Assembly: GCA_009823505.1 (NCBI GenBank)
Contig: VZQC01013703.1
Coordinates: 268,646 to 332,645 of the forward strand
DNA: 64,000 nucleotides
Source: Rhizomys pruinosus
Taxonomy: Eukaryota; Chordata; Mammalia; Rodentia; Spalacidae
Reading direction: 5' to 3'
Shown: positions 43,600-55,132 of the stretch, piece by piece
Layout of the letters: each line of letters starts with the position of its first letter
How positions within the stretch are numbered: the first letter of the stretch is position 1
Translations under genes and position numbers: made by a program
The notes under the pieces: generated by a model
Told to the model about the DNA's origin: nothing
What the model saw: the letters and a program-made list of their open reading frames with translations, nothing else
The model's database searches: none

Positions 43600-44340
43600 A
43601 GGAAGCATTCAACAGCTCCCAGAGTTGCGGAGGGACTTTGGTCCGACTTCGAGCTCTCCAGTGGCTCAGGAACTAGCTCATACAGGGAACACTGGGATGC
43701 TGTTGTGCTCCAGGTAGAAGTCCTGGTTATATGCTCTTCAGAAATCTAGTAACAGACCTTTTCATGTTTCAAACATCATCCTTACCTCATCTGCGGCAGT
43801 GAGCATCGGAGAAGGCGCAGGTGGAAGTAGGTTGGAATGGGAAAGTTACATGTGATAACATGTATGAAATGGCCCCTGGAACATTTGGCATCATAAGACA
43901 TCCGTAAATATTAGTTCTCTTGAAGTAGAAGGTTAGAAGGTCTCACGCCTTAAACTTTCAAAATTTATAAACAGCTAACAGACCTCCCAAGTGTGATAAT
44001 ACAAGTGTGGGCTACCACACTTACCAAATATGTTCTTTTAAACAATATGCTCTTTAATTTTTGTAAGTAATGTAGTTGACATAAACCTTATAATTTTAGT
44101 AATCACCGCTACTAAAGATATAATATACACACTGAATTTCTAAAAACTCTGCCTTCTTCACCAGAAATTTAGTTTAGTAACCTGGTCCTGCTTACTAGAA
44201 GCCTGGGCATTAGATATCCAGTTCAAAGCCCTCACAGGTTGGGGAGCAGTTGAGATAGAGGTATGTCCAGGGATGAATTCCTTAGGGCTATGCCCTGAAA
44301 TTACTATAGAGACTTTTAGTATTTTTGCTGGTACTATTTT
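43600..44340. other. Unassigned sequence
   Basis: No repeat recognised with confidence. The first 130 bases are GC-richer and contain two CpG-bearing stretches, but no exon structure is visible. Confidence 0.35.
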
Positions 44341-44344
44341 TAAA

Positions 44345-44560
44345 ATATTTATTTATTTAGTGCATGTGTGTGTGGCTGCATGAATTTAAGTGCATCACAT
44401 GCACAGAAGTACCTGTGGATTCTAGAAGTTGGTGTAGGGTCCCCTGGAACTGGAGTTATAGGGAGTTGTGAGCTGCTACATCTGGGTTCTGGGAACTGAA
44501 CCAGGGTCGTCTGTAAGAGCAGTAAGTGCTCTTAGTCACTGAGCCATCTCTTTGGTCCCC
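44345..44560 (-). repeat. B3/B2-type SINE
   Basis: ATTTATTTATTTAGTGCATGTG tail side, GGTCCCCTGGAACTGGAGTTATAGGGAG, ending TCTTAGTCACTGAGCCATCTCTTTGGTCCCC. Confidence 0.88.
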
Positions 44561-44611
44561 TCTCAGTGTTATTTTTATACTGATTTTATTGTGAAAAATT
44601 TCAAATATAAA

Positions 44612-44713
44612 TTGGGGATGGTAAGGCACATCAATAGTCCCAGCATTGGAAGAGCTGAGATCAGAGGATTACAGGTTCAAGACCAGCCTGAGCTATATAG
44701 CAAGACACTATAT

Positions 44714-44748
<35 letters not shown>

Positions 44749-44892
44749 GTCTTTTTGAGACAGGGTCTCCCTGTAGCCCCAGATGGCCTGGAGCTGAATA
44801 TGTAGACCAGGCTGGCCTTGAACTCACAGAGACCTGCTTGCCTCTGCCTCCTAAGTTCCAGAATTAAAGGTGTGCACCACCATGTCCGGCAA
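44612..44892. repeat. Old + strand B1 fragment interrupted by an antisense B1 with (TTTA)n
   Basis: 44616-44712 is a diverged + strand B1-like piece ending GAGCTATATAGCAAGACAC. Next come (TTTA)n at 44711-44747 and an antisense B1 to 44892 (TGCACCACCATGTCCGG). CAAGACACTATWTT-like sequence occurs on both sides of the second B1. Confidence 0.8.
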
Positions 44893-44959
44893 CAAGATGC
44901 TATTTTTTAAAAGGGCCCCAATGTTTTCAAACATGTAGAAAAATGGAAAGATTGGTACA

Positions 44960-45454
44960 TGTGGGGCTGCTGACTGCATGGTTGGACAAGCTGAAGAGGG
45001 CACATAACGTGGCGCTCATGGCCCTGCGGCCAAACACCCAGTTGCAGAACTTATGGTTCCACAGTGAAACTCGCACTTGAGGACCTGTTGGCTCCCATGA
45101 CCTAATGAGCTGAAGAGCCAGCTGTGAGATTTCTAGCCCCACAATGCGCAGTGATAGCCTGGGGACCACACCAGGGGGTGCAAATCCATGAAATCCGTTT
45201 AGTCTATATACAGGTTTGAGGCGGGTAGCTGTTACATCATGTGGCATCACCTCCCAGTTGCCAATCATAGACATCCACACCATCATGCATCACCCCAGCT
45301 TGTGGGACATAGTCAGAAGAGGGACATGATGACAAGCTAGCTGACTTGTGACTTCTGAGCATGATAGCCAAAAACAGGCTCCGCCTAGTGTGCCCTGCAG
45401 ATTGGTAGCTGCACATGCTCGAGATACATCTGAGTCCAGGATTACTGTCCTACA
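44960..45454. mobile_element. Solo LTR (ERVK-like by 6-bp target-site duplication)
   Basis: A 495-bp unit starting TGTGGGGCTG and ending TGTCCTACA, flanked on both sides by GGTACA (44954-44959 and 45455-45460). The flanks read as one old repeat once the unit is removed. A TATA-like TCTATATACAGG lies at about 45205. Orientation cannot be decided; the 119-codon minus-strand frame inside is not recognised. Confidence 0.7.
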
Positions 45455-45739
45455 GGTACAGAAAACACCAGTGTGCTCACCACCTAGGTTCTCCAAATAC
45501 CATTTAGTTACAGTTTGTTATAGAGCTGTCTACCCTTGATTTCTCTGTTAATTAATTTAATATTTAGATAGATTTCAAAGTAAGTTGAGACCTCAATGCA
45601 TGCATTAAACTGATAATAGCTTGACGCTCTTTATTTTAGGTTATAATTTACATATAGCAAAACATGAAAATCTCACCCATTCTGTGAGGTTTTAAAATAT
45701 TTAGACCTTTGTAACCTATCTCCATTATGATTCAAAACA

Positions 45740-45912
45740 CGGGGCTAGGGAGATGGCTCAGTGATTGTTTGATTCTCAGCACCCTCAGAACAGATAACAA
45801 CTGACTATAACTTCAGTTCCAGGGAGTCTAACACTGTTTTCCGGTCTCCACAGGCATTGCGTGTGGGTTCACTTACATACATGCAGGCAAAACACTTATA
45901 TGTAAAAAAAGA
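45740..45912 (+). repeat. B2/B3-type SINE, internally deleted
   Basis: GGGGCTAGGGAGATGGCTCAGTGATTGTTTGATTCTCAGCACCC: the segment between box A and box B is shortened. Ends in GTAAAAAAAG. Confidence 0.85.
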
Positions 45913-46093
45913 TACAACCAATGCTATTAACTCTCATCCCATCAGACCCCTCGTCAGTCAGTCTCCACGTGCAAGGAGTTAGGTTCAACCATTATTTTCT
46001 CCCCATACATCGGTGTTGCCTGTTGTAGACTTAGCACATACACACCCATATAACATGCATCTTCTGTAGAACTCTTCTTTCACTCAACGTGTT

Positions 46094-46331
46094 CTTTTTT
46101 TATTTTATTTATTTATTATGTGTATGAATGTACTGTCTGCATGTAGGTTTGTGCACCTGTGTCTTGCAATGCCGCGGAGGTCAGAAGAGGGTGTCGGATT
46201 CCCCTGGAACTGGAGTTCTCCTGGAATTGGAGTTTCAGACGATTCTCAGCCGCCATTGGGTGCTGGGGATCAAACCTGGGTCCTCTGCAAGAGCGGTCAG
46301 TGCTCTTAACCGCTAGGCCATCTCTCCAGCC
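46094..46331 (-). repeat. B2-type SINE, long form
   Basis: Carries the 17-bp duplication and ends CGCTAGGCCATCTCTCCAGCC. Target-site duplication CTCAACRTGTT at 46083-46093 and 46332-46342, one mismatch. Confidence 0.96.
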
Positions 46332-46342
46332 CTCAACATGTT

Positions 46343-46615
46343 TTAATATCCATATTGTTGCATATGTCGTTTGCTCCTTTTCAATGCAGAATAGGTTCAA
46401 GTTCATGACACTACTGTAATTTGCTTATCTATTGTCTAACTGATTGGTGGTTATGGTGTTTCTATATCTACTAGTGATGATTGTATTTTTAATTTTTGGA
46501 GGATCTCCCCACTGTTTTCCCAGTACCTGCACTACTTTACATTCCCATCAGCCACATGCAAGGGCTCCTTTTCTCCACATCCTGGCCAGCACTTAACATT
46601 AGTCCTTTTGAAGAT
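46343..46615 (-). mobile_element. Old L1 3' end, antisense, plus unassigned flank
   Basis: 46490-46615 has CCCCACTGTTTTCCCAGTACCTGCACTACTTTACATTCCCATCAGCC ... TTTTCTCCACATCCTGGCCAGCA, the reverse of an L1 3' region. Confidence 0.65.
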
Positions 46616-46617
46616 GC

Positions 46618-46992
46618 ACTGTGGTGGTTTGAATGAGACTGTCCCACATAGGCTTCAAGTATTCAGACATTTTGTCCCCAGTTGGTGGCACTGTTTTGGG
46701 AGAACCTAGAAGGTGTGGCCATGCTGGAGGAAGTACATCACTGGGGGTAGGCTTAGAGAGTTAAACAAGCCTTGCTAGTCTCCAGTTGCTCTCTCTCTCT
46801 CTCTTGGCTTCCTGTGCTCATTGGAAGATGTGAACCTCGGCTTTCTGCTCCAGCCCTGGCCACCATGCCTCCTGCTACAATGGACTCTAATTCCCTGGAA
46901 CTGTCAATCATAAGCTCAAATAAACTCTTCCTTTTATAAGTTCCCTTGGTAATGGTGGTTTTATCACAGCAACAGAAAGTTGACTAATTCAC
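46618..46992 (+). repeat. URR1-like non-autonomous rodent DNA element
   Basis: GTGGTGGTTTGAATGAGACTGTCCC ... CCCAGTTGGTGGCACTGTTTTGGG ... GGTGTGGCCATGCTGGAGGAAG ... TATAAGTTCCCTTGGTAATGGTGG...CACAGCAACAGAAAGTTGACTAA is a familiar rodent element. Sits between two antisense L1 segments. Confidence 0.65.
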
Positions 46993-47055
46993 CATTTCGG
47001 TCCGTTTTCTGATGCAGTCTTTCTGTTGTTGTTCTTCCACTGTACTACATCTGCA

Positions 47056-47086
<31 letters not shown>

Positions 47087-47089
47087 CCA

Positions 47090-47700
47090 TTTTTTTTTAA
47101 GGATTTTTTTTTTACTAATTTTAAAGGGTTGCTTGTAATTTGATAGGGATTATATTGAATATATTAATCACTTTGGGTAATAATGGACACTTTTAACCTT
47201 AAATTTAACAATTTCAATAATATGGAGACTTGGTATTAATTCTTTAAGTATTCTTTAAGTATTTAGTAAAACTGAACAGCGATGCTCAAGTCTGGTCCTG
47301 GGCTTTTCTTTGATGAGAGACTTCTATTACTGGTTCAATTTTGTTATTATTGATTATTTTTTTAGGTCTTCTGTGGTTTTTTTTTCATTTAAGTTGTTAG
47401 TTTTTTTGGCATATAATCATCCATAAAGATCTTTCATATTTCTATGATGTGAGTTATACAAGGGCCCTTTTCATTTCTGGTTTTATTTGAGTCTTTCTCT
47501 TTCTTCTTAGGTGATCTAAGAGTTTGCTTCTCTTTGTGAAGTGAAAGTCCTCTGTTTCACTGACTGTGTTTTTAGGTTTCTCTATTCAATTTCCATTTCT
47601 GTCTTAATTATTTCTTTAGTTCTACTAATTCAAGGTTTAGTTTATTCTTATGTTTCTTGTTCCTTAAGATGTATCAACAGGTTATTTTTGTCTTTCTATG
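47090..47700 (-). mobile_element. Old L1 ORF2, antisense, segment 1
   Basis: AATTTGATAGGGATTATATTGAATATATTAATCACTTTGGG, CTGGTCCTGGGCTTTTCTTTGATGAGAGACTTC and CTTTTCATTTCTGGTTTTATTTGAGTC follow the reverse order of L1 ORF2. Heavily decayed. Confidence 0.85.
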
Positions 47701-47702
47701 TT

Positions 47703-47922
47703 TTTATTTTGTTATTATTATTTATGTGTATGAGTGCATTGCCTGCATGTATGTAAGTGCACCTGTGTCATACAATGGCCACAGAGGTAAGAAGAAGGCA
47801 TCATATCCCCTGGAACTGGACTTATGGATAGTTATTGGCCATCATGTGAGTGCTGGGAACCAAACCTAGGTCCTCTGCAAGAACAGACAGTGCTCTTAAC
47901 CATTGAGCCATCTCTCCAACCC
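47703..47922 (-). repeat. B2/B3-type SINE
   Basis: ATGTGTATGAGTGCATTGCCTGC ... AAGAACAGACAGTGCTCTTAACCATTGAGCCATCTCTCCAACCCC. Older than the CTAGCGG copies. Confidence 0.92.
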
Positions 47923-47935
47923 CATTTTCTACTTT

Positions 47936-48152
47936 TTTTAATTTTAATTTTTTATTTTATTTGTATGATGTTTTGCCTGCATGTATGTAAGAACACCATT
48001 TATGCAATGCCAGAGGAGGCCAGGAGAAGGTGCCAGATCCCCTGGAACTGGAATTATGGATGACTGTTACTCACTCTGTGGGTGCTGGAAACTGAACATG
48101 GGTCTTTGTGAGAGCAGCCAGTGTTCTTAACCACTGAGCCATCTTTCCTGTC
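47936..48152 (-). repeat. B2/B3-type SINE, second in tandem
   Basis: Only 13 bases after the previous SINE; ends GAGAGCAGCCAGTGTTCTTAACCACTGAGCCATCTTTCCTGTCC. Sequence differs enough to be a separate insertion. Confidence 0.9.
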
Positions 48153-48385
48153 CTGGGTTTTCTAGGATTTGTTGTGAGTACAGATTGGTATAAATTTCTT
48201 TCTTTGTACTTTTTTCCTTATATCTCATAAGTATTTGTATTTGTATGTTGTCTCTATTTTCATTTATTCCAAGAAATTTTAAATTTTCTTTTTTGCTTTG
48301 TTTCTTTATTCTTTGATTGATCAAAAGTAAATAGTTTAATTTTCATATATGTTGATAGTTTTAAAATTTTATTGTTATTGATTTC
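48153..48385 (-). mobile_element. Old L1 ORF2, antisense, segment 2
   Basis: ACTTTTTTCCTTATATCTCATAAGTATTTGTATTTGTATG ... TTATTCTTTGATTGATCAAAAG ... ATTGTTATTGATTTC, continued at 53715 after the ERV. Confidence 0.8.
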
Positions 48386-48657
48386 TGTGGGAAAACTTAC
48401 AGTGGGTTGGGCTCTAAGCCGATGGTACCTCCCTGGCCACATCCATGGGGTGTAGTGTAGTGACAAAAAGATTTAGCATTGGGCCCTGAGAATTGAGTCA
48501 TGGATATTTAAAGCGGACATGTTGGAATAAACTCTCTCTCCCTCTGCGTTCAAACTTCTACCTGCCTACACGTGGTTTGCTTTCCTGTGCGGTCTTCCCA
48601 CATGGGTAGTCCTAGCATTAAGTGGGCCCTGCCACAAATCCCGGCGGTGACCCCACA
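48386..48657 (+). repeat. ERV 5' LTR (272 bp)
   Basis: TG...CA ends. GGATATTTAAAGCG is TATA-like near 48505 and GGAATAAACTCTCTC supplies a poly(A) signal about 20 bases on. One copy of the U3 TGGTACCTCCCTGGCCACA unit. Confidence 0.93.
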
Positions 48658-48659
48658 AA

Positions 48660-48678
48660 TGGAGTCCAAACGTGGGAC
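48660..48678 (+). other. Putative primer-binding site (lysine-tRNA-like)
   Basis: TGGAGTCCAAACGTGGGAC. From memory, class II elements such as HERV-K use TGGCGCCCAACGTGGGGC; the match is partial with one inserted base. Confidence 0.55.
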
Positions 48679-51600
48679 AGAAGGAAACTTTCACAGCTTA
48701 GGTATGCATACCCCTAAATCTTACCCTTTTCTTTTCTTTCTCCTGTCTCTCCTGATACCTATCTGTTGTGATGGAGCTGTTGTTCCTGCTGGTTTCGGTG
48801 GCTTTGTACACGTGGAGAGCCTGCCTCTGCTTTGGTTCAGAGGGAGCATCTAGTGTCTTCCAGGCATAAGCCTCCTGGCATGGTCACTCCTGCAGGCTAG
48901 AAAAGCCAGTGACCTCAAGCTTTAGCAGTTATGTTTGGCCTTAAAACAATTTTTCATAATTCTACAGGTCTGAAAAACTTTCTGGTTTTAAATCCCATCC
49001 CCACAAAGAAAGACTCCTGCTGCAGGCTCAAGTTTGGTTCCAATCTTGTTCATATATAGATTTTCTCCCAGTAGCTCTGCTCGACCTGAGCACACTTCTT
49101 TCTCTTGTAAATTAAGGCCTTTCACAGAACCACCCTCCCTCAAGAGCAGCCTCTTCCAGATAATTTCAAGCATTGGTCATTTTCCTCTTAAATTTTGTGT
49201 ACAAAATCTGTTTTTGGATAAAAGTGTGTTGCTCTCTTGTCTTCTTATGGGTTTTCTCTAAATCTAACTTCTTGCCTAAAACCTGCCTGCTATTTGGAGA
49301 TCCAAAGTTGGGATTTATTTTAGTTAACAGTAATTCGAATCCATTTCAGCATGCTTAAGTTAAAGTGTAATATTTTTACTTAACCCCGGATACCCTAGAT
49401 ATGATTGATTTAATTTTATCTTGCTGCTTTTAAATGTGTTTTACCTTTAAAATCTCTTCTCACAGAATTCTAGATCACACGTGGTCTGAGCTCTGGACTG
49501 CCTGCTGTGTGTGCATTCCAACTGCCCCACTGAGCACATGGCATCTAGATCATGCCCACTAAATTTTGAATTTAGGTAACATCCTTTTGATTTCAGCACT
49601 TTGGAAACAAGATAGATGGATTTCTAGGAGAATTTACAGGCCTTGAAGTTCTAACAACAAACTTGCTCCAATAAATAGTCTTTTTCAAGGACCATTGGCA
49701 AAAGTCTCTTTAACTATGTAAATTGATATTTTGGTTCAAATTTAAATGAGAAATTTTTTGTGATAAAACTGCTTTATGTTTCTCTAAGCCATCTCAAGCT
49801 GCATGTAGTAGTAGGTGAATGTGAATTCCTGCCTTTTTAATTCATTATAATCCTACAGGTTTAAATCTATTTAGAACTATAAACAAAATAGATTCATTCA
49901 ACAAAATGTTTGTTATACCCCTTAGTGTTAAAATTTTTAATTGGGTTTATAGTAGGCATATTATTCAGTTAATGATAGATTATTGTTAATTATTATTAGT
50001 AATTGTTATTAATGGTTATAGTTCTTATATATAATATAATAATACATTGAAAAATAAGTCAATGGTAAATTGGTCATTGTTGTTGCTATTATTATTGACA
50101 ATTATTCATATATAATATTAGTGATTGTTGTGACTAATAATAGTTATAATAATTAAATAATCATATTACCTTGTTGTACTTGTGGATTATGGATATGGTA
50201 TATTCAAAGGCCTTATACTACAGACATGTGGATCAGGGCCTGTCTCTTTTGGAACATCCTCAATCTTTAGCTTTGTACCTAGCAATCAGTCTTTCAGGTA
50301 TCTTCATAAGGCAGTGGGTTGCAGTGGGCCTAACAGGTGGCACTATGAGCTCCCAGCTGTTTCTGCTTTACCTACGGAGCCTTTATTCTAAATGAAAAAG
50401 TTAACCCTAACACAAATTACAAAAATGTTCATATTTTTCATTGGACATCAAACAATATGGCTTTTTCTCCTTATAGGTCAAACCTAATAAACCTTTATTA
50501 TGATTGTATCTGAGTATGTATGTCATGTGTGTATGTATGTGGCACCACACGTGTTGTATGGTGTGGTGACCTTGTGTTCTAAATATATTTCAATGTTAAC
50601 GCCTGATACCATAAAAAACGCTTGCCTCTGGTTGGAATGTGGCCTTCTTCTCACGACGCAAATTTATATTTAAACAGCAAACACTAATTCAATTTCAACA
50701 AGGTTATAGGTTATCTATTAAAATTTGAAATAATGGATCTACACTGCCTCCTACTGGTTACGCCCTTTCAACACTGCTAAAACAAAGATGCAACCGGTTG
50801 TTCAGTGTATAAAGTGTTAATAAGTTTTTGGTATTTGGGTAATAAAAAAAAAAGGTAAAAATTTCAAAAATAGAACAAAATTGAAATTCCAATTAACAAC
50901 ATTGCGGAATTCACGGCTAGCCATTTTTAATTTTTTGTGTGCATGCAGTCTGGGCCTGCATTTTGTTGAGATGACCAGTTGGTAGCTGGTGTCGAGGCCT
51001 GCATTATTGGAGTGACCAGTTGGTTTGGAAAAAGGTTCACTTTGCGAAGACCACCAACCTGAATGCTGTGTGTGAAATTCCTGTCCTGAGCTTGGGCAGT
51101 GGAAACCTTGACAGCCAAAAGTGGATAACTGTTTCGTTGTCCCAGGCTAAGGACCCGAGTAGGAAGATACCTCTCTGGTCAGGTCAGGAAGTGACCAACT
51201 AGTCCTCTACGCAATGAGGCTAGTCCCACACTGTCCACAAAGTGGGCATGTGGTTCCCTTCCCATTAGCAGGACTGCGTTGCACCTGTTTCACAAAGGAA
51301 GCTTCCTAAAGCTCCACAAAAAACAAAAAAAAAAACAAAAAACCCAAATAAGAAAATAGGAACTGTTATGGTAACAATTCTCATGGGGCATATTAACCAG
51401 TCTTTAATTAACTGGTGGGCATAAGAACTGTTAAAAAAAAATTTATTAAGAGCTAGATATTGTAAAATCGTTAAAGCAGTTTTCATGCCAGGCGGAGAAG
51501 GCCAAGGACTTGGAGTAAGATAGTTATTAAAACCAATATAAGGGTTTGCAGTTAAATGTTAATACATTTGACTAATTGGCATCTAAAATGTTAAATTGTT

Positions 51601-53388
51601 TTGATGCATAATCTGTATGATTTCCTTTCCAACAAATATTGGGTTAAGGTACACAAATGGTCTCTCACGCGATTTTCTGTGTTATACAGTATCACCGTGT
51701 AAAAAAAAAAAAAACATTTTTCCGTTTTCTTGTGGGACAATTTAGGCATCTATAAGACTCAAAACATATGAAAAATTAAAAAAAAAAACAGAACAAGAGG
51801 GAGGTGGTATAATATTCTTCTGTAATTCCAAACCTTTTGATAAATTTTCAGTTTTGCGGGTCTTGAAACTAACAAATGAGAGGAGATTTTATGTTCCCAC
51901 AGGTAAAAACGCCAATCTAAATGCCTGAAAACGTACAACTTTTGGCTGTGGCAGGATGGACTGGGAAATTCCAGCAGAGAGGCTGACCCATCTGAACATG
52001 AAAGGAAAGAGGAACTCCAGATTGCCTGAGTCAAGGACACTGAGCATCTCTCTGAAATTCTATTTGGAGATACCTCTTCATAATGTGGTCCTAATGAAAG
52101 TTTACTTTCCAGATTCTGAGAAACCTTCCGACCTCTCCCCTTTATGGGAAAAAAAGAAACATGATGATGAAGTCATTCCCTGACTGTAGATAATAGCAAA
52201 GTCTCTATAAGCTGTGTAACTAAGCAAATCTATTAATACAGTAGAGCTCTGGTATCAGCAATTGATTATTCTTCCAAGGAGATGTTAGCTGGGGGATCCA
52301 GGCCCCCCAAAGTATAAAGGCCTTTTACCTATAAAAATGGGATATCTACAAGGAGAAATGGTGTAAGCATGAAAAATTGTTTTCTTTGAGACATCACTTG
52401 CTAATGAGCAGTTGGCCTCGCACTTGCCGTCGAGTGTTACCAAAGGCCACTACTGCAATAAAGCAATAAATATTGCGTCTCTTTGAGTCACGCAAGGCTC
52501 CTCTGTCAGCATCAGTACACCTCAACTGCCTGGGATATTGTGCAACAGTGGCAGCCATGTGGCTATATATATCCCACCTCTAATTGGCTAATAGCTCTTC
52601 TCCTTGGAGGAATTAATTGTGGCTGATGCCACACGCTTTCGGTCCTCTAGTGGTAGGAGATGATATTAAGCCACGTAAGAACTTGTCACCCTTATAAAGA
52701 AAACCACAGTTTGTGGATTAGCATCCCATCCAAACATCTGTGTCTTTACTCACAGCTTAGCTTGCATAATAAATTGTTTAAATGCCTGTTCATCTAATTG
52801 CTTATGCTTTGTTAGTAGGATTAAAAAGGTACCTGGATAAGCTGTCAACCCCATGAAGGGAAACAACCTGACTAGCGCGCCAAAATGAATCTCCAGAAGA
52901 AAACAGACTGCTTGCGTCACTCGCCCATTTGGCCCTTTCCCAACAGCCTAGTGAACAACTTGCGGAAGCGGAGGCATGGTAGAATGAAAGGGATTTCAGA
53001 GAGATTGGGTAAATCTTGAGACTACAGCAATATACCAACTGGACTCTTATTGGATCAACATGCTTGGGCATACAAGCTTCTCCAATTGGGACTATGGGAA
53101 CCTGGGTGTTCAAAATATAAACATAGATACTTGCTAATTGGTTTTACATGAATGTTACTTACATTCATGCTTATGCTTGACAATCAGCTTACTTCATGGT
53201 GGGGATTTTTGGGGGCCTTTTTTCAATAATTGGCCTTGTGTGACAATAAAAGTTTCAGGTCTGACCTGCCCCCCACTGCCCAGCACTCAAAACAGGCTTG
53301 AACAGTGGCTATTCAAATCTTCAGGTTCCTTTGGATGTTAGCCTCACCTATGGGCTCCCCCTCGCCTCTCAGAAAAATTAAAAAAATA
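48679..53388 (+). other. ERV interior, no recognisable genes
   Basis: Leader-like sequence to about 48.95 kb. An AT-rich low-complexity stretch (TTATTATTAATTGTTATTA type) spans 49.93-50.17 kb. At 52.38-52.56 kb an LTR-like phrase occurs (GCAATAAAGCAATAAATATTGCGTCTC). Only short frames are present in all six readings. Confidence 0.55.
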
Positions 53389-53405
53389 AAATTAAAAGGG
53401 TGAGA
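53389..53405 (+). other. Polypurine tract of the ERV
   Basis: AAATTAAAAGGGTGAGA immediately before the 3' LTR; only two pyrimidine patches. Confidence 0.7.
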
Positions 53406-53714
53406 TGTGGGAAAACTTAGAGTGGGTTGGGCTCTAAGCCGATGGTACCTCCCTGGCCACACCCATGGGGTGGGTTCTAGGCCAATGGTACCTCCCTGGC
53501 CACACCCATGGAGTGTAGTGTAGTGAGGAAAAGATTTAGCATTGGGTCCTGAGAATTGAGTCATGGATATTTAAAGTGGACATGTTGGAATAAACTCTCT
53601 CTGCGTTCGAACCTCTACCTGCCTACACGTGGTTTGCTTTCCTGTGCGGTCTTCCCACATGGGTAGTCCTAGCATTAAGTGGGCCCCGCCACAAATCCCA
53701 GCGGCGACCCCACA
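53406..53714 (+). repeat. ERV 3' LTR (309 bp) with duplicated U3 unit
   Basis: As the 5' LTR but with a second TGGTACCTCCCTGGCCACACCCATGG-type unit at about 53470-53510 and a 4-base shorter CT run. Otherwise only scattered differences. Confidence 0.93.
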
Positions 53715-54571
53715 GATTTCTATTTTTATTATTTGGGAAGGATATTTGGTATGATTTCTGTTTTAGAATGTTTGGGATGTGTTTTTGTAGCCCGTTATGT
53801 AATGTATTATGAAGATTATAGCATTTGATGAAAAGGCACATTTAGTGGCTGATGGATAATGTGTTCTGCTAGGTGTCTGTGAGGTCCGTTTGGTTTAGTG
53901 TATAATTTAACTTTGAGACTTTTCTCTTTATGTCTATTAATATCTTCTTTGTGTATTTGGGTTCTTCAATATTTGGTGCCTATGTTTTCAGAATTGTTAT
54001 TTCCTGTCACTGAATTGACATCTTTATCATTATGTAACTGCCATATTTTTGTCTTTTTTTTACTGATTTTGACTTAAGGTCTACTTTGTCTGCTGTAAGT
54101 ATGACTACCCTGACTTTCCCTTAGGTTTCCATTTCCATGGATACCTTATTCCACCCCTTAATATTTCATTTGTGCATGTCCTTAGAGGTGAAGTGAGTTT
54201 CTTGTAAGTACTATGTAGTTGGGTGTAGTTTTTATTCTAAAACAATCAGCTGTTCCATGTACTTCAATTGGAGAATTTAATCCATTTAAATTCAAAGTAA
54301 TGGTTAATAAGTAATTTCCTTACCACTTTTATGACTTGCTTTTTAGTTTTAATTATAATTTTCTTTCTTATTATTAACTCTCTTATAGTCCATCTTTGTG
54401 GCTAACTGATTTACAAGTAGTGTGTTTTGATTCCTGGTTCAGTTTAAATTTTTCAATTATACATTTTGCTTTGTAGCTACCATAAATTTTACAGAAAATG
54501 TCTTTTGATTATAACAATCTGAGATGATAGACATATAACATGAGAACATGAGAAGAAGGAAATATAGTAAT
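53715..54571 (-). mobile_element. Old L1 ORF2, antisense, segment 3
   Basis: GTGTTCTGCTAGGTGTCTGTGAGGTCCGTTTGG ... AAGGTCTACTTTGTCTGCTGTAAGTATGACTACCCTGACTTT ... TGTTCCATGTACTTCAATTGGAGAATTTAATCCATTTAAATTCAAAGTAATGG matches antisense L1. Confidence 0.88.
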
Positions 54572-54585
54572 AAGATAGCTCTATA

Positions 54586-54738
54586 ATTGCTGGGTGAGGC
54601 GGTGCATGCCTTTAATCCTAGTACTTGGGAGGCAGAGGCAGGTGGATCTTTGTGAGTTCAAGGCCAGCCTGGTCTACAGAGTGAGTTCCAGGACAGCTGG
54701 GGCTACAGGGAGACCTAGTCTCAAAAAGACAAAAAAAA
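54586..54738 (+). repeat. B1 SINE in the L1
   Basis: Complete B1 with target-site duplication AAGATAGCTCTATA at 54572-54585 and 54739-54752, 14 bp and perfect. Confidence 0.97.
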
Positions 54739-54752
54739 AAGATAGCTCTATA

Positions 54753-55122
54753 CTATAATATTCTATCCCTCCACATGTATTGAAGTTTTGATATATCAAT
54801 TTACATCTTTTTATATTGCTTGTGTCTTGGTGACATAATTATGCTTGTAGTGATCATAGAAAATATACGAGTGACCAATGTGTCATATTCACAATATTAG
54901 AGCATTCTGAATCTGTCTGTATAATTGCTCTTACTATGAGTATTCTACTTTCCCACATTTTCTTTTTATTTATTAATGACTCATTATTTTTGTGTGAAGA
55001 ATTTCCTTTAGTATTTCTGTAGGATAGACCTGTCAGGGCCTATCTTTTGGAGCAAGTTTTCTCTTTCCTTCATTTCTAAAGGATAGCATTGCTGGGTATT
55101 GCATTCTTAGTTGGCTGTTTTT
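54753..55122 (-). mobile_element. Old L1 ORF2, antisense, segment 4
   Basis: TTCCTTTAGTATTTCTGTAGGATAGACCTG ... GGAGCAAGTTTTCTCTTTCCTTCATTTCTAAAGGATAGCATTGCTGGGTATTGCATTCTTAGTTGG. Confidence 0.85.
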
Positions 55123-55132
55123 AAGAATCTTC

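Larger units (their letters stand above)
48386..53714 (+). mobile_element. Complete two-LTR endogenous retrovirus, class II (ERVK-like), coding-dead
   Basis: 5' LTR 48386-48657 and 3' LTR 53406-53714, both TGTGGGAAAAC...CCCCACA, flanked by the 6-bp target-site duplication GATTTC (48380-48385 and 53715-53720). A primer-binding-site-like TGGAGTCCAAACGTGGGAC starts two bases after the 5' LTR (48660-48678) and resembles the lysine-tRNA type. A purine tract AAAAGGGTGAGA precedes the 3' LTR. The 4.75 kb interior has no open frame above about 100 codons and no gag, pro, pol or env that I could recognise, so it looks non-autonomous or fully decayed. Orientation is set by the primer site and purine tract. 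Confidence 0.9.

Noticed and set aside
44927..45286. 119-codon minus-strand frame
   Set aside because: Lies almost wholly inside the 495-bp solo LTR and crosses its right boundary on the other side; no family recognised.
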